A stretch of 64,000 nucleotides of DNA, taken from assembly GCA_963839175.1 (NCBI GenBank), contig CAWIUB010000008.1:44419-108418 (forward strand). Reading direction: 5' to 3'. The notes below the pieces were generated by a model. It had not been told where the DNA came from. It saw only the letters and a list, made by a program, of their open reading frames with translations, and did not search any database. This DNA is from CAWIUB01 sp963839175 (GTDB lineage Bacteria > Actinomycetota > Actinomycetes > Mycobacteriales > Jatrophihabitantaceae). Below, one piece after another: positions 20,720 through 30,294 of this stretch; positions within the stretch are counted from its first letter, which is position 1, and the number at the start of each line of letters is the position of its first letter. Made by a program: the position numbers and the translations under genes.

Positions 20720-23476
20720 TCAGCGGGAGTCGCTACCGCCCTTCCCTCCGCCGAGTGCGAGGGCGGAGCGGCCAGCCTCGAGACGCGCGACCGGCACCCG
20801 GAACGGCGAGCAGGACACGTAGTCGAGCCCGGCCTCGTCGAAGAAATGGATCGACTCCGGGTCGCCGCCGTGCTCGCCGCACACGCCGACCTGCAGCGCG
20901 GGGTTGGCCCGCCTGCCCTCTTCGACGGCGATGCGGACCAGCCGCCCGACTCCGGCTTGGTCGAGGGTGTCGAACGGCGAGACGTCGAAGATCCGGTCGT
21001 CGAAGTAGATGGGGAAGAACGCTCCCTCGACGTCGTCGCGGCTGAATCCCCAGGTCATCTGGGTCAGGTCGTTCGTGCCGAAGGAGAAGAACTCCGCCGC
21101 AGCAGCGATCTCACCGGCAGTCAGCGCGGCGCGGGGGACTTCGATCATCGTCCCGATCGGGATCTCCAACTGGTCGCCCGAGGATTCCACCACCTCCGCG
21201 ATGACCTTCTCGACGTCGCGGCGGGTGATTTCCAGCTCGGGCACCGTGGCCACCAGCGGCACCATGATCTCGGCCCGCGGATCGAGGCCTCGCCGCCGGA
21301 CCTCGACGGACGCCTCGGCCACGGCTCGGGTCTGCATCTCGAACAGTCCCGGTATCGCGAGACCGAGCCGCACACCTCGCAGGCCAAGCATCGGGTTCAC
21401 CTCGCGCAACCTGTCGATCGCCGCCAGCAGCCGGGTGTCGTGTTCGTCGGCCCCGCCGTCGGCATTGGCGAGCGCGACGCGCACGGCGAGCTGCGTGCGG
21501 TCGGGCAGGAACTCGTGCAGCGGCGGGTCGATAAGGCGGATCGTGACCGGCAGCCCGTCCATGGCGGTGAGGATTCCCACGAAGTCATCGCGTTGCAGCG
21601 GCAGCAGCGCTGCCAGCGCGGCGTCGCGTTCCTCATCGGTGTCGGCCAGGACAAGGTCCTCCACATACTGGCGGCGCTCGCCGAGGAACATGTGTTCCGT
21701 GCGGCACAACCCGATGCCCTGCGCGCCGAAGCGGCGGGCCCGGGCGGCGTCCTCCGGCGTGTCGGCGTTTGCCTCGATGTGCAGACGCCGCCTGGTGTCG
21801 GCGTGCTGGACGAGCCGGTGCACGGCGCGGACGATCTCGCCGACTTCCGGTGCGTCCGGGTCGAGGCGGCCTTCGAAGTAGTCCACGACCGGGGGCGGCT
21901 CGACCGCGACCCGGCCGAGGTAGACCGCGCCGGACGTACCGTCGATCGAGATCTGATCGCCTTCCTGCACCACCGTCCCGGATCCGATCAGCTGGCGTTT
22001 TTCGTCGTTGATGGTGAGTTCCTCAGCGCCGACCACGCACGCCTTGCCCATCCCGCGGGCTACGACAGCGGCGTGCGCGGTCTTACCGCCCCGAGTGGTC
22101 AGCACGCCGGCTGACGCGACGATCCCTGCCATGTCGTCCGGGTTGGTCTCGCGGCGGACAAGGATCACACTTTCGCCGGCCTCCCCTCGGCTCACGGCGG
22201 TGGCCGAGTCGAAGACCGCAGCGCCCACGGCGGCGCCGGGTGAGGCGTTGACCCCGGTCGTCAACCGGACGGTATCGCCGGCCGGCACGAACTGCGGGAA
22301 CATCAGCTGGGCGAGCTCGCGGCCCTTGACGCGCCGCAGCGCCTCGTCCATGTCGATGACGCCCTCGTCCACGAGCTGGCAGGCGACCCGGAACGCGGCC
22401 GCCGCAGTGCGCTTGCCGATCCGGGTCTGCAGCATCCACAGCTTGCCGCGTTCGATGGTGAACTCGATGTCGCACAGGTCGCGGTAGTGCTTCTCCAGCA
22501 TGTCGGCGTTGCGCAGCAGGTCCTGGTATGACGTCGGATCCAACCGCTCGAGCTCGGAGATCGGCAGCGCATTGCGGATGCCGGAGACGACGTCTTCGCC
22601 CTGGGCATTGGACAGGTAATCGCCGTAGAGGCCGGGCTGCCCGGAGGCGGGGTCGCGGGTGAACGCGACGCCGGTGCCGGAGTCGGCGCCCTTGTTGCCG
22701 AAGACCATGGACATGACGTTGACGGCGGTGCCCAGGTCGTCGGGGATGTGCTCCTGCTTGCGGTAGATGGCGGCGCGCTCGGTGTTCCACGAGTGGAACA
22801 CGGCCTGGATGGCGAGTCGCAGCTGCTCGCGTGGTTCTTGCGGGAACTCGTGGCCGGTCTGGTCGAGCACGACCTGCTTGAATGTCGCGACGATGTCCTT
22901 CAACCGCTCGGGTGACAGGTTCGCGTCATCGGTGTGATCCTGCTCCTTCGCCGCGTCGAGTACGTCGGCGAAGTAGTGCGCCTCGATGCCGAGTACGGTG
23001 CGGCCGAACATTTGGATCAGCCGCCGGTAGGAGTCCTGAGCGAAGCGTTCGTTGCTTACCTGCGTCGCGAGGCCCCGCACGGACTCGTCGTTCAGGCCGA
23101 TGTTAAGAACCGTCTCCATCATTCCGGGCATGGAGAACCGGGCACCGGACCGTACGGACACCAACAGCGGATCGTCCGGCTGTCCCAGCCGCTGCCCCGC
23201 CTTGGCTTCGAGCGCGGCGAGGTGGGCGTCCACCTGCGCGAAGAGTTCAGGAGGCTCCGCGCCGTCACGCAGATAGCGCCGGCACGCCTCGGTCGTGATG
23301 GTGAATCCCGGCGGCACGGGAAGCCCGATCCGGCTCATCTCAGCCAGGCCCGCGCCCTTGCCCCCGAGCAGGTCAGCCTGGCTCCGGTCGCCTTCGGCGA
23401 AGTCATAGACGTATTTCGTTTCTGTCGGCGCCGGCTGGTCAGTCAGGTTCGGTAGCACCTCGCCCTTCAGCGTCAT
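20720..23476 (-). CDS. ppdK: Pyruvate, phosphate dikinase
   Basis: 918 residues. PPDK interconverts pyruvate + ATP + Pi with PEP + AMP + PPi. The N-terminal ATP-grasp part has VYDFAEGDRSQADLLGGKGAGLAEM and SVRSGARFSMPGMM; the swivelling domain carries the phospho-His in GGKTAHAAVVARGMGKACV; the C-terminal PEP barrel has GLCRTEHMFL, FFSFGTNDLTQMTWG and the catalytic Cys in VGVCGEHGG. The length is normal for bacterial PPDK. The start at 23476 has GGAGAGG 6-8 nt upstream; the TTG at 23491 lies in that site. With PEP carboxykinase (28273) it manages the PEP-pyruvate-oxaloacetate node, and AMP/PPi coupling is useful at low ATP. Confidence 0.95.
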   Translation of the reverse strand: MTLKGEVLPNLTDQPAPTETKYVYDFAEGDRSQADLLGGKGAGLAEMSRIGLPVPPGFTITTEACRRYLRDGAEPPELFAQVDAHLAALEAKAGQRLGQPDDPLLVSVRSGARFSMPGMMETVLNIGLNDESVRGLATQVSNERFAQDSYRRLIQMFGRTVLGIEAHYFADVLDAAKEQDHTDDANLSPERLKDIVATFKQVVLDQTGHEFPQEPREQLRLAIQAVFHSWNTERAAIYRKQEHIPDDLGTAVNVMSMVFGNKGADSGTGVAFTRDPASGQPGLYGDYLSNAQGEDVVSGIRNALPISELERLDPTSYQDLLRNADMLEKHYRDLCDIEFTIERGKLWMLQTRIGKRTAAAAFRVACQLVDEGVIDMDEALRRVKGRELAQLMFPQFVPAGDTVRLTTGVNASPGAAVGAAVFDSATAVSRGEAGESVILVRRETNPDDMAGIVASAGVLTTRGGKTAHAAVVARGMGKACVVGAEELTINDEKRQLIGSGTVVQEGDQISIDGTSGAVYLGRVAVEPPPVVDYFEGRLDPDAPEVGEIVRAVHRLVQHADTRRRLHIEANADTPEDAARARRFGAQGIGLCRTEHMFLGERRQYVEDLVLADTDEERDAALAALLPLQRDDFVGILTAMDGLPVTIRLIDPPLHEFLPDRTQLAVRVALANADGGADEHDTRLLAAIDRLREVNPMLGLRGVRLGLAIPGLFEMQTRAVAEASVEVRRRGLDPRAEIMVPLVATVPELEITRRDVEKVIAEVVESSGDQLEIPIGTMIEVPRAALTAGEIAAAAEFFSFGTNDLTQMTWGFSRDDVEGAFFPIYFDDRIFDVSPFDTLDQAGVGRLVRIAVEEGRRANPALQVGVCGEHGGDPESIHFFDEAGLDYVSCSPFRVPVARLEAGRSALALGGGKGGSDSR

Positions 23477-23856
23477 CGCGATCCTCTCCAATTCACTGGT
23501 CGACGGCGGCGAGGGCCGCCGACGTACGGTCGAGCCGAGGTAGGGCCGGCGCTACTCCACGGCCACGCCGACGTCTGGATAGGCCGAGTCATCGCTGCCT
23601 CGTGTCCCCATATCATCACACTGGGTCGATGACGCCGTCGACCAGGCCTGGTGTGCGGGGTACGGACACGATCACTCCTGATCGAACGGCTACGCTCGGC
23701 TATGTTGAAAGCGTTTCAAGTATCGCCCATCCAAGGTCGCCACGGTCGGGCCAAATGTCGCGGAACGAGCGGGACGTTCGCCCCTGATGCTTGCCGCCGT
23801 CGGGCGGCAAAGTCGACGATCAAATGGCCAGACCGGATGTGGAAACAGGTATCGAG
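23477..23856. other. Divergent intergenic region ppdK / acg-like gene
   Basis: About 380 bp with no convincing gene. It carries the DevR-like box pair at 23748-23784 on the acg side; on the ppdK side I saw no box of similar quality. A short GC-rich symmetry (GGCGGC near 23503 and GCCGCC near 23515) lies just upstream of ppdK. Confidence 0.45.
23748..23784 (+). promoter_or_regulatory. Tandem DevR/DosR-like boxes upstream of acg-devS-devR
   Basis: GGGCCAAATGTCGC (23748-23761) and GGGACGTTCGCCCC (23771-23784), starting 23 bp apart. The proximal box matches 11 of 14 positions of GGGACTWWAGTCCC, the distal box 10 of 14. In mycobacteria, DosR autoregulates its own operon through such paired sites upstream of an adjacent gene, so the position is as expected. 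The start codon at 23857 lies 73 bp downstream. Confidence 0.5.
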
Positions 23857-24846
23857 ATGACCTCGTTGATCAACCCGAAGCTGACCCAGGCGCTGCGCCG
23901 GGCGGCGGTTCGCGCCACTCTCGCGCCGTCGATCCACAACACGCAGCCATGGCGATTCGTGCTTGGCGGCGATGCCCTGGAGATTCACGCCGACTGGAGC
24001 CGTCAGTTAAGGGTGATCGATCCGCGGGGGCGTCAGTTGTTGATCAGCTGCGGCTGCGCGGTGTTCAACGCGCGGGTGTCGCTGGCCGCCGCGGGCTATG
24101 ACGCGAACGTCGAGCGGCTTGGGGACCCGGCGCGGCCGAATATGGTGGCGCGGCTGACGGTGCCCGACCGGCCCGGGAACTGGGTGCCGATCGGCGAGCT
24201 CGACGCGGCAATCGAGCAGCGGCGGACCAACCGCAGGCGGTTTGCCGACGAGGTGGTGCCACCCGAAGCGGTGTACGACCTGGTCCGCGCCGCGAACCTG
24301 GAAGGCGCGGAGCTCTTCGCGATCACCAGCCGGGAGCATCGGCGCGCGGTGGCGCGTCTGAGCCAGCAGGCCGACCAGCTGGAAAACGCCGATCCGGCCT
24401 ACCGCGCCGAGCTGCGCGCGTGGACCACCGACGACTCGCGGCGTCTCGACGGGGTTCCGGCGGCGGTCGTTCCGCACGTCGAGGCGGGCGCCGGCGACGA
24501 CCTGCCCATCCGCGACTTCGACACTCGGGGCACCGGCTGGCTCCCCACCGGAACTCATTCGACCCTGAACCAGTGCCTGTTGCTGCTGGGGACGATGGAG
24601 GACGGGCCCGCGGCGTGGCTACGGGGCGGCGAGGCGCTCGAGCGGGTTCTGCTCGAGATCGCCGATCGTGGCTACGCGGCCAGCCCATTGACGCAGGTCA
24701 TCGAGGTGGCCCACACCCACGCGCAGCTGCGCCAGGAGTTGCAGCTGGACATGCATCCGAACGTGCTGCTGCGCGTCGGCCGGGCACCGACCACCCCCAA
24801 CACCCGCCGGCGGCGGCTGGTGGACGTGCTGACCGAGGCCGAGTGA
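23857..24846 (+). CDS. Acg-family nitroreductase-like protein
   Basis: About 329 residues matching the Acg family (Rv2032/Rv3131 type) of the nitroreductase superfamily: RAAVRATLAPSIHNTQPWRFVL at the N-terminus, RQLRVIDPRGRQLLISCGCAVFNARV in the middle, and the second FMN-fold half with LNQCLLLLGTMEDGPAAWLRGGEALERVLL. In Mycobacterium tuberculosis these proteins belong to the DosR regulon and one lies beside devR-devS; their reaction is not settled, and FMN sequestration has been proposed. Starts at 23824 or 23857 are possible; I prefer 23857 because of the promoter boxes. It is followed 40 bp later by devS on the same strand. Confidence 0.85.
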   Translation: MTSLINPKLTQALRRAAVRATLAPSIHNTQPWRFVLGGDALEIHADWSRQLRVIDPRGRQLLISCGCAVFNARVSLAAAGYDANVERLGDPARPNMVARLTVPDRPGNWVPIGELDAAIEQRRTNRRRFADEVVPPEAVYDLVRAANLEGAELFAITSREHRRAVARLSQQADQLENADPAYRAELRAWTTDDSRRLDGVPAAVVPHVEAGAGDDLPIRDFDTRGTGWLPTGTHSTLNQCLLLLGTMEDGPAAWLRGGEALERVLLEIADRGYAASPLTQVIEVAHTHAQLRQELQLDMHPNVLLRVGRAPTTPNTRRRRLVDVLTEAE

Positions 24847-24885
24847 GCGCCCTGCCGCGACCATCCGGCACCGATAGAGTGCACG

Positions 24886-26643
24886 GTGATGCCGTCACGC
24901 GCACTCGAAGAGGACGGGCCGCCGGAAAAGTCGGCTGCGCCCGCACTGCCTAACGGGCCCAAGCTCGAGTTCGACCAACTGCTCACCCAGCTCGTCGATC
25001 GCGCCCAGGACGTGCTCGCCGCGGAGGGCAGATTACGCGGTTTGCTCGAAGCCAACCAGACGATCGTGAAGGACTTGGGCCTATCGGTCGTCCTGCGCCG
25101 GATTGTCGAAGCCGCCCGTACCTTGGTGCGGGCGCGCTACGGCGCGTTGGGGGTCCTCGCACCGGGCGGTGGGCTGGAGCAGTTCGTCCACGTCGGCGTC
25201 GACCACGAGACCGTGGCCCGCATCGGCCATTATCCCGAGGGCAAGGGCCTACTCGGCGCGCTGGTCGACGACCCTAGGCCGATTCGGCTGCCCACCATCT
25301 CCGGCGACCACCGGTCGGTGGGCTTCCCCGCGGGTCACCCGGCGATGGACAGCTTCCTCGGCGTTCCGATCCGAGTACGTGGCGAGGTCTACGGCAACCT
25401 TTACCTCACCGAACGAGAAGGCGGGGAATTCACCACGGAGGACGAGGAGCTGGTCGTCTCACTCGCGGCCACGGCGGGCATCGCGATCGAGAACGCCCGG
25501 CTGTACGAGGAGGCACACCGCAGGCAGGACTGGTTGCAGGCCTCGACCCAGATAACCCGCCAGCTGCTGTCGGACGACGGGGAGGAGCCGCTGCAGCTGA
25601 TAGCCCGGCAGGCGCAGCAGATCGCCGACGCCGACATGGTCACCGTCGTGCTTCCCACCGCGGACGGGCAGCGGCTGATGGTCGAGGTCGCTGCCGGCGT
25701 GGGCGCGGACCAGCTCACCGCGCTCACCTATCCGATCGAGGACACGCTGGCTGGTCTCGCCCTGAGCAACGGACGTCCGGTGCTCGTCGCGGACGGGACC
25801 CACGAGCGTGACCTGATGCACCTGTCCGAAGTCGAAACGGTCGGGCCGGTGATGGTGCTTCCCCTCGTCGGGTCGCAGCGGGTACGCGGCGCCCTCGTCA
25901 TCGGCCGGTTGCATGGTCGGCAGCGCTTCGATGATGCCGACCTCGACATGGCCACGACATTCGCCAACCACGCGGCCCTGGCTCTGGAACTCGCCGACGC
26001 CCGGGACGACCAGCAACGCGTCGTGTTGCTCGAGGACCGCGACCGGATCGCCCGGGACCTGCACGACCACGTCATCCAGCGGCTGTTCGCGGCCGGGCTC
26101 ACCATGCAGAGCGTGGCGTCAGGACTGGGTTCCGACGAGCGGGCTGCCCGGCTGAGCCGGGTCGTTTCCGATGTCGACGAGACGATCAGCCAGATTCGGA
26201 CATCGATCTTCCAGCTGCGCGGCTCGCTCGGTCCGCAGACTGGCACCGTGCGGGCGAGTTTGCTTGCGGTGATCAGCCAGGTGACGCCGCTGCTCGGGTT
26301 CGAGCCGCAGGTGCGCTTCACCGGGCCGATCGACGCCGTGGCGCCACAGCACGTCGTCGGCGACCTCGTCGCCGTGCTACGTGAGGCGCTGACTAACGTT
26401 GCCCGGCACGCACAGGCGACCCGCGCGGACGTCGATGTCACCGCCACGCTCACCGACCTCGCTCTCGAGATCACCGACGACGGAGTCGGGATCGGCGACG
26501 CGCAGCGGCGCAGCGGCCTGGCGAACCTGCGGCTTCGTGCCGAGCAACTCGGGGGCACCCTGGTAATCACGACGGCTGCACCCGAAAGCACGCACCCGAC
26601 ACAAGAAGGAACACGCCTGCGATGGAGCATCCCACTGACGTGA
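24886..26643 (+). CDS. devS: DevS/DosT-type heme-GAF sensor histidine kinase
   Basis: 585 residues: GAF-A (about 63-207), GAF-B (about 230-372), HisKA_3 dimerisation (about 380-450) and HATPase (about 480-585). The phospho-acceptor is His393 in RIARDLHDHVIQRL. In GAF-A, His151 (GFPAGHPAM) and Tyr173 (GNLYLTE) lie 22 residues apart, the spacing of heme ligand His149 and distal Tyr171 of M. tuberculosis DevS. This argues for a heme sensor of O2, NO or CO that drives DevR under hypoxia. The GTG at 24886 and ATG at 24889 are equally possible starts; no strong ribosome site is visible. It overlaps devR by 22 bp. Confidence 0.88.
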   Translation: MMPSRALEEDGPPEKSAAPALPNGPKLEFDQLLTQLVDRAQDVLAAEGRLRGLLEANQTIVKDLGLSVVLRRIVEAARTLVRARYGALGVLAPGGGLEQFVHVGVDHETVARIGHYPEGKGLLGALVDDPRPIRLPTISGDHRSVGFPAGHPAMDSFLGVPIRVRGEVYGNLYLTEREGGEFTTEDEELVVSLAATAGIAIENARLYEEAHRRQDWLQASTQITRQLLSDDGEEPLQLIARQAQQIADADMVTVVLPTADGQRLMVEVAAGVGADQLTALTYPIEDTLAGLALSNGRPVLVADGTHERDLMHLSEVETVGPVMVLPLVGSQRVRGALVIGRLHGRQRFDDADLDMATTFANHAALALELADARDDQQRVVLLEDRDRIARDLHDHVIQRLFAAGLTMQSVASGLGSDERAARLSRVVSDVDETISQIRTSIFQLRGSLGPQTGTVRASLLAVISQVTPLLGFEPQVRFTGPIDAVAPQHVVGDLVAVLREALTNVARHAQATRADVDVTATLTDLALEITDDGVGIGDAQRRSGLANLRLRAEQLGGTLVITTAAPESTHPTQEGTRLRWSIPLT

Positions 26644-27296
26644 CAACGCCGCGGAGCCCTGACCCGGTGCGGGTATTCCTGCTCGACGATCACGAGATCG
26701 TCCGGCGGGGCATCGCCGACCTGCTCGAAGCCGAATCCGGCATCACCGTCGTCGGCGAGGCGGGCACCGCGGCGGAGGCACTGCGCCGGATTCCCGCGGT
26801 GCAACCGGATGTCGCCGTCCTCGACGCCCGGCTGCCCGACGGCAGCGGCATCGACGTCTGCCGCGACATCCGCTCAGCCCTCCCCCAGGTTCGCTGCCTG
26901 ATTCTCACCTCCTATGACGACAACGACGCGATCTTCGCCGCCGTTATGGCCGGGGCGGCGGGCTACCTGCTCAAACAGATTCGCGGGTCGTCGCTCGTCG
27001 ATGCCATCCGGCAGGTGGCCCTCGGCAAGTCGCTGCTCGACCCTGCGGTCACCGAGCGGCTGCTGATTCGGCTACGTGAAGGCGCGCCGCAAGACGCACG
27101 CCTGGCGTCGCTCACCGATCGGGAACGCGAGATCCTCGGCCTGATTACCGAGGGCCTGACCAACAAGCAGATCGGCGAGCGGCTATTCCTCGCCGAGAAG
27201 ACCGTCAAGAACTACGTATCAGGCCTGCTCTCCAAGCTGGGCATGCAACGGCGCACCCAGGCCGCTGTCTATGGATCACAGGTCCGACCGACCTGA
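26622..27296 (+). CDS. devR: DevR/DosR-type dormancy response regulator (NarL family)
   Basis: 224 residues. Receiver residues: Asp22-Asp23, phospho-Asp68 (AVLDARL), Thr96 (ILTSY) and Lys118 (GYLLKQI). The NarL-type helix-turn-helix reads LTNKQIGERLFLAEKTVKNYVSGLL; Lys193, Lys196 and Asn197 correspond to the DNA-contacting Lys179, Lys182 and Asn183 of M. tuberculosis DevR, with a constant offset of 14. The resemblance extends over the whole protein (for example KLGMQRRTQAAV). It is probably phosphorylated by the adjacent DevS, and it would recognise the box pairs noted in this window. The ATG at 26622 has AAGGAA 12 nt upstream; a GTG at 26640 (GTGA overlap with the devS stop) is an alternative. 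Confidence 0.9.
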   Translation: MEHPTDVTTPRSPDPVRVFLLDDHEIVRRGIADLLEAESGITVVGEAGTAAEALRRIPAVQPDVAVLDARLPDGSGIDVCRDIRSALPQVRCLILTSYDDNDAIFAAVMAGAAGYLLKQIRGSSLVDAIRQVALGKSLLDPAVTERLLIRLREGAPQDARLASLTDREREILGLITEGLTNKQIGERLFLAEKTVKNYVSGLLSKLGMQRRTQAAVYGSQVRPT

Positions 27297-27304
27297 CTGG
27301 CGGC

Positions 27305-28186
27305 TCAGGCACTCTTCGTCGGCGAGCAGTCAGCGGCGGTCGGGCGCCGGCTGATGAACCGGCGAATCAGGCCGGCGAAGCGCTCTGGCTCGTCGAGGTG
27401 TGGGAAGTGCCCGGCACGCTCGAAGATCTCGACCCGGCTGCCCGGGATGGCTTGCTGAGCCAGCACCGCATGCCAGGACGGAATCAGGCGGTCGCGGGCA
27501 CCCCAGACGAGCAGCGTCGGGATATCGGCAAGCAGGGCGAGGCGCTCACCTGCGGTGACCGCCTGGCCGCGCACGTCGATGACGGCGCGGGTGGTCGCGA
27601 GGAACGCGCGGCGGCTCTCCGCGTCGTGCAAAGAGCCCAGCGCCCGCCATGCCTTGGTTACGTCGCCCCCGCCGTGCACTCCGATCCGAGCCAGCGCGCC
27701 CCCCACGGAGCTGCCGCGGTCGCGTACCCAGTCGGAGGTGAGCAGCGGCAGCACCCATTCCGCTCCGGGCAAGACCGCCGCCCGCAGTAGCAGGCTCAGC
27801 TCCCGGCCGAGGCCTCCGCTGCTGACCAGGACGATGCCCTCGACCCGTTCGGGGAACAGGTAGGCGAATTGCATCACGATGCCGCCACCGAGGGAGTGGC
27901 CGACCAGCGTCACCGAGCCGATGCCGAGGTGGTCGAGCAGATCGCGCAGCGTGGCCGCGTGCGCGCCCAGCGAATAGTCCCCTCTGGGCTTCGCCGAGGC
28001 GCCGTGCCCGTACAGGTCGGGCGCGACGGCGCGGTGATCCGCCCGCAGTTCGCGCACTGACTGCTCCCAGTCGTCATGCGAGCCGAGCAGGCCGTGGACG
28101 AACAGGATCGCCGGGCCCTGACCGGCATCGGCATAGTAGAGGCATTCGCCGTGGAGCGTGACGGTGCTCGGCTCGCAGTCGGGCAC
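27305..28186 (-). CDS. Alpha/beta-fold hydrolase
   Basis: 293 residues, alpha/beta hydrolase family 1: oxyanion motif FVHGLLGSHDDW, nucleophile elbow LVGHSLGGGIVMQF (Ser at about 98), acid in WGARDRLIPSWH and catalytic His in RAGHFPHLDEPERF. The family includes esterases, C-C hydrolases and epoxide hydrolases; the substrate cannot be assigned. It converges on devR (8 bp gap). Its upstream region carries short repeats (28212-28257) that may be an operator. Confidence 0.85.
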   Translation of the reverse strand: MPDCEPSTVTLHGECLYYADAGQGPAILFVHGLLGSHDDWEQSVRELRADHRAVAPDLYGHGASAKPRGDYSLGAHAATLRDLLDHLGIGSVTLVGHSLGGGIVMQFAYLFPERVEGIVLVSSGGLGRELSLLLRAAVLPGAEWVLPLLTSDWVRDRGSSVGGALARIGVHGGGDVTKAWRALGSLHDAESRRAFLATTRAVIDVRGQAVTAGERLALLADIPTLLVWGARDRLIPSWHAVLAQQAIPGSRVEIFERAGHFPHLDEPERFAGLIRRFISRRPTAADCSPTKSA

Positions 28187-28211
28187 GCTCCACCTCCGAT
28201 GGGTACCTGAT

Positions 28212-28257
28212 CGTAGGTTACCCGACCGTAGGTTGAAGCTCCGAGATCCGACCTACC
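28212..28257. repeat. Repeated CGTAGGTT motifs upstream of the hydrolase gene
   Basis: CGTAGGTT occurs at 28212-28219 and again 15 bp later at 28227-28234, with a related inverted copy (ACCTACCG) near 28251-28258. Spacing and position, between the pckG stop and the hydrolase start, suggest a regulator site; no matching regulator is identified. Confidence 0.35.
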
Positions 28258-28272
28258 GCTGATGCCTCAGGT

Positions 28273-30129
28273 TCAACTGAGGCGATGCTTGAGCGAGGCG
28301 AGTTCGTCGCGCAGCGAGGATGGCAGGGACGGGCCAATGGTGGCAAACCATTCCTCGATACCGCTGATCTCGTTGCGCCACTCGGCGGCATCCACGTCGA
28401 GCACTGCCTCCAGCTGGTCATCGCTCAGGCCAAGCCCGTCGACGTCGAGAGCCCCAGCTGTCGGGACCCGCCCGATCAAGGTGTCGCGCGCGGTCGCCGT
28501 GCCTTGGATGCGTTCGATCGCCCACTTGAGCACTCGCATGTTCTCGCGGAACCCGGGCCACAGGAACCGGCCGTCTGCGTCGCGGCGGAACCAGTTCACG
28601 TAGAAGATCTTCGGCAGCTTCACTGCATCGGCGCTCTTGCCGACCTCGATCCACTGCGCGAAGTAGTCGCCAGCGTCGTAGCCGAGGAACGGCAGCATCG
28701 CCATCGGGTCGCGGCGCACCAGGCCGACTTTGCCGGTGGCCGCGGCGGTGGTCTCGGACGACAGGGTGGCACCCAGGAACACGCCGTGCTGCCAGTCGCG
28801 GGCCTCGGCGACCAGTGGAACAGTGTCGGCGCGCCGGCCGCCGAAGAAGATCGCGTCGATCGGCACACCGTTCGGGTCCTCCCATTCCTCCGCGAGGATC
28901 GGGCACTGCGCGATCGGCGTGCAGAAGCGGGAGTTAGGGTGCGCCGCTGGTTGTCCGGAAGACGGCAACTGGTTGCCGTCGCTGTCGAGCCCGGACGGCG
29001 TCCACGAGCGGCCCTTCCAGTCGGTGAGATGGGCGGGGGGCTCGTCGGTCATGCCCTCCCACCACACGTCGCCGTCATCCGTGAGCGCCACATTGGTGAA
29101 GATCGAGTTGCCCTGCTCCATCATCCGCATCGCGTTGGGGTTGGTGTGGTAGCCGGTGCCGGGCGCGACGCCGAAGAACCCGTACTCGGGGTTGATCGCG
29201 TACATCCGGCCGTCTTTGCCGAAGCGCAGCCAGGCGATGTCGTCGCCGAGGGTTTCCACCTTCCAGCCGGGCAGGGCCGGGTCGAGCATGGCGAGGTTCG
29301 TCTTGCCGCACGCGGACGGAAACGCTGCGGTGATGTAGTAGGTCTTCTGCTGCGGCGAGGTGAGCTTGAGGATAAGCATGTGCTCGGCGAGCCAGCCCTC
29401 GTCGCGGGCGATCACCGAGGCGATGCGCAGCGAATAGCACTTCTTGCCCAGCAGCGCGTTGCCGCCGTAGCCCGAGCCGAACGACCAGATCGCGCGTTCC
29501 TCAGGGAATTGCACGATGTACTTGGTGTCGTTGCATGGCCACGTCACATCGGCTTGCCCCGGCTCGAGCGGCGCGCCCACCGAGTGCAGGCAAGGAACAA
29601 ACGCCGCGTCGTCGCCGAACTTGGCGAGCGCTGCCGCTCCCATGCGGGTCATGATGCGCATCGAGGCGACGACGTACGGCGAGTCGGTGATCTGGGCGCC
29701 CAGCTGCGGCTCATGCGAGGTGAGCGGCCCCATGCAGAACGGAATCACGTACATCGTCCGGCCGCGCATCGACCCGCGGAACAGCTCGGTGAGGATGGCC
29801 TTCATCTCGTCCGGGTCCATCCAGTTGTTGGTCGGCCCGGCATCACGTTGCAGGCGTGAGCAGATGAATGTGCGGTCCTCGACCCGGGCGACGTCGCTCG
29901 GGTCGGACGCACACCAGAACGAGTTCGGCCGCAGCTTCGGGTTCAGCCGGGTGAGCGTGCCGGATTCGACGAGTTGGTCGGTGAGCCGCGTCCATTCATC
30001 GGCCGACCCGTCGCACCACACGACCCGATCGGGCTGCGTGAGCTGTGCGGTTTCCTCGACCCAGGCAAGCAGGGCAGCGTGCTGGGTGGGCGCGCTGTCG
30101 AGACCGGGAATGCTGTGTGTCGTCGCCAT
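28273..30129 (-). CDS. pckG: Phosphoenolpyruvate carboxykinase (GTP)
   Basis: 618 residues, the usual size of GTP-type PEPCK, which interconverts oxaloacetate + GTP with PEP + CO2 + GDP. Seen: substrate motif FGSGYGGNALLGKKCYSLRI, the P-loop FPSACGKTNLAML, the metal-binding WLRFGKDGRMYAINPE and the FFGGRRADTVPLV segment. I chose the ATG at 30129 because AAGGAG precedes it by about 7 nt; the frame is open further upstream but without a site. In hypoxic actinobacteria the enzyme may run in the carboxylating direction. No DevR-like box was noticed in its 165-bp upstream gap. Confidence 0.95.
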   Translation of the reverse strand: MATTHSIPGLDSAPTQHAALLAWVEETAQLTQPDRVVWCDGSADEWTRLTDQLVESGTLTRLNPKLRPNSFWCASDPSDVARVEDRTFICSRLQRDAGPTNNWMDPDEMKAILTELFRGSMRGRTMYVIPFCMGPLTSHEPQLGAQITDSPYVVASMRIMTRMGAAALAKFGDDAAFVPCLHSVGAPLEPGQADVTWPCNDTKYIVQFPEERAIWSFGSGYGGNALLGKKCYSLRIASVIARDEGWLAEHMLILKLTSPQQKTYYITAAFPSACGKTNLAMLDPALPGWKVETLGDDIAWLRFGKDGRMYAINPEYGFFGVAPGTGYHTNPNAMRMMEQGNSIFTNVALTDDGDVWWEGMTDEPPAHLTDWKGRSWTPSGLDSDGNQLPSSGQPAAHPNSRFCTPIAQCPILAEEWEDPNGVPIDAIFFGGRRADTVPLVAEARDWQHGVFLGATLSSETTAAATGKVGLVRRDPMAMLPFLGYDAGDYFAQWIEVGKSADAVKLPKIFYVNWFRRDADGRFLWPGFRENMRVLKWAIERIQGTATARDTLIGRVPTAGALDVDGLGLSDDQLEAVLDVDAAEWRNEISGIEEWFATIGPSLPSSLRDELASLKHRLS

Positions 30130-30294
30130 GGCGGATTCTCCTTGCCCGTAGTCGTCGACCTCGCTACGTCGAAGGCGGACCGTCGGGTGTTCGGGGGATC
30201 TGTTGAGGTTAACCGCTGAAACCGCTTCCACGCGCTGCTACCCCGGTGCGTTGCTGCTCACATGGCGACGGATCCCCGTCCCGGCCCGTCGATC

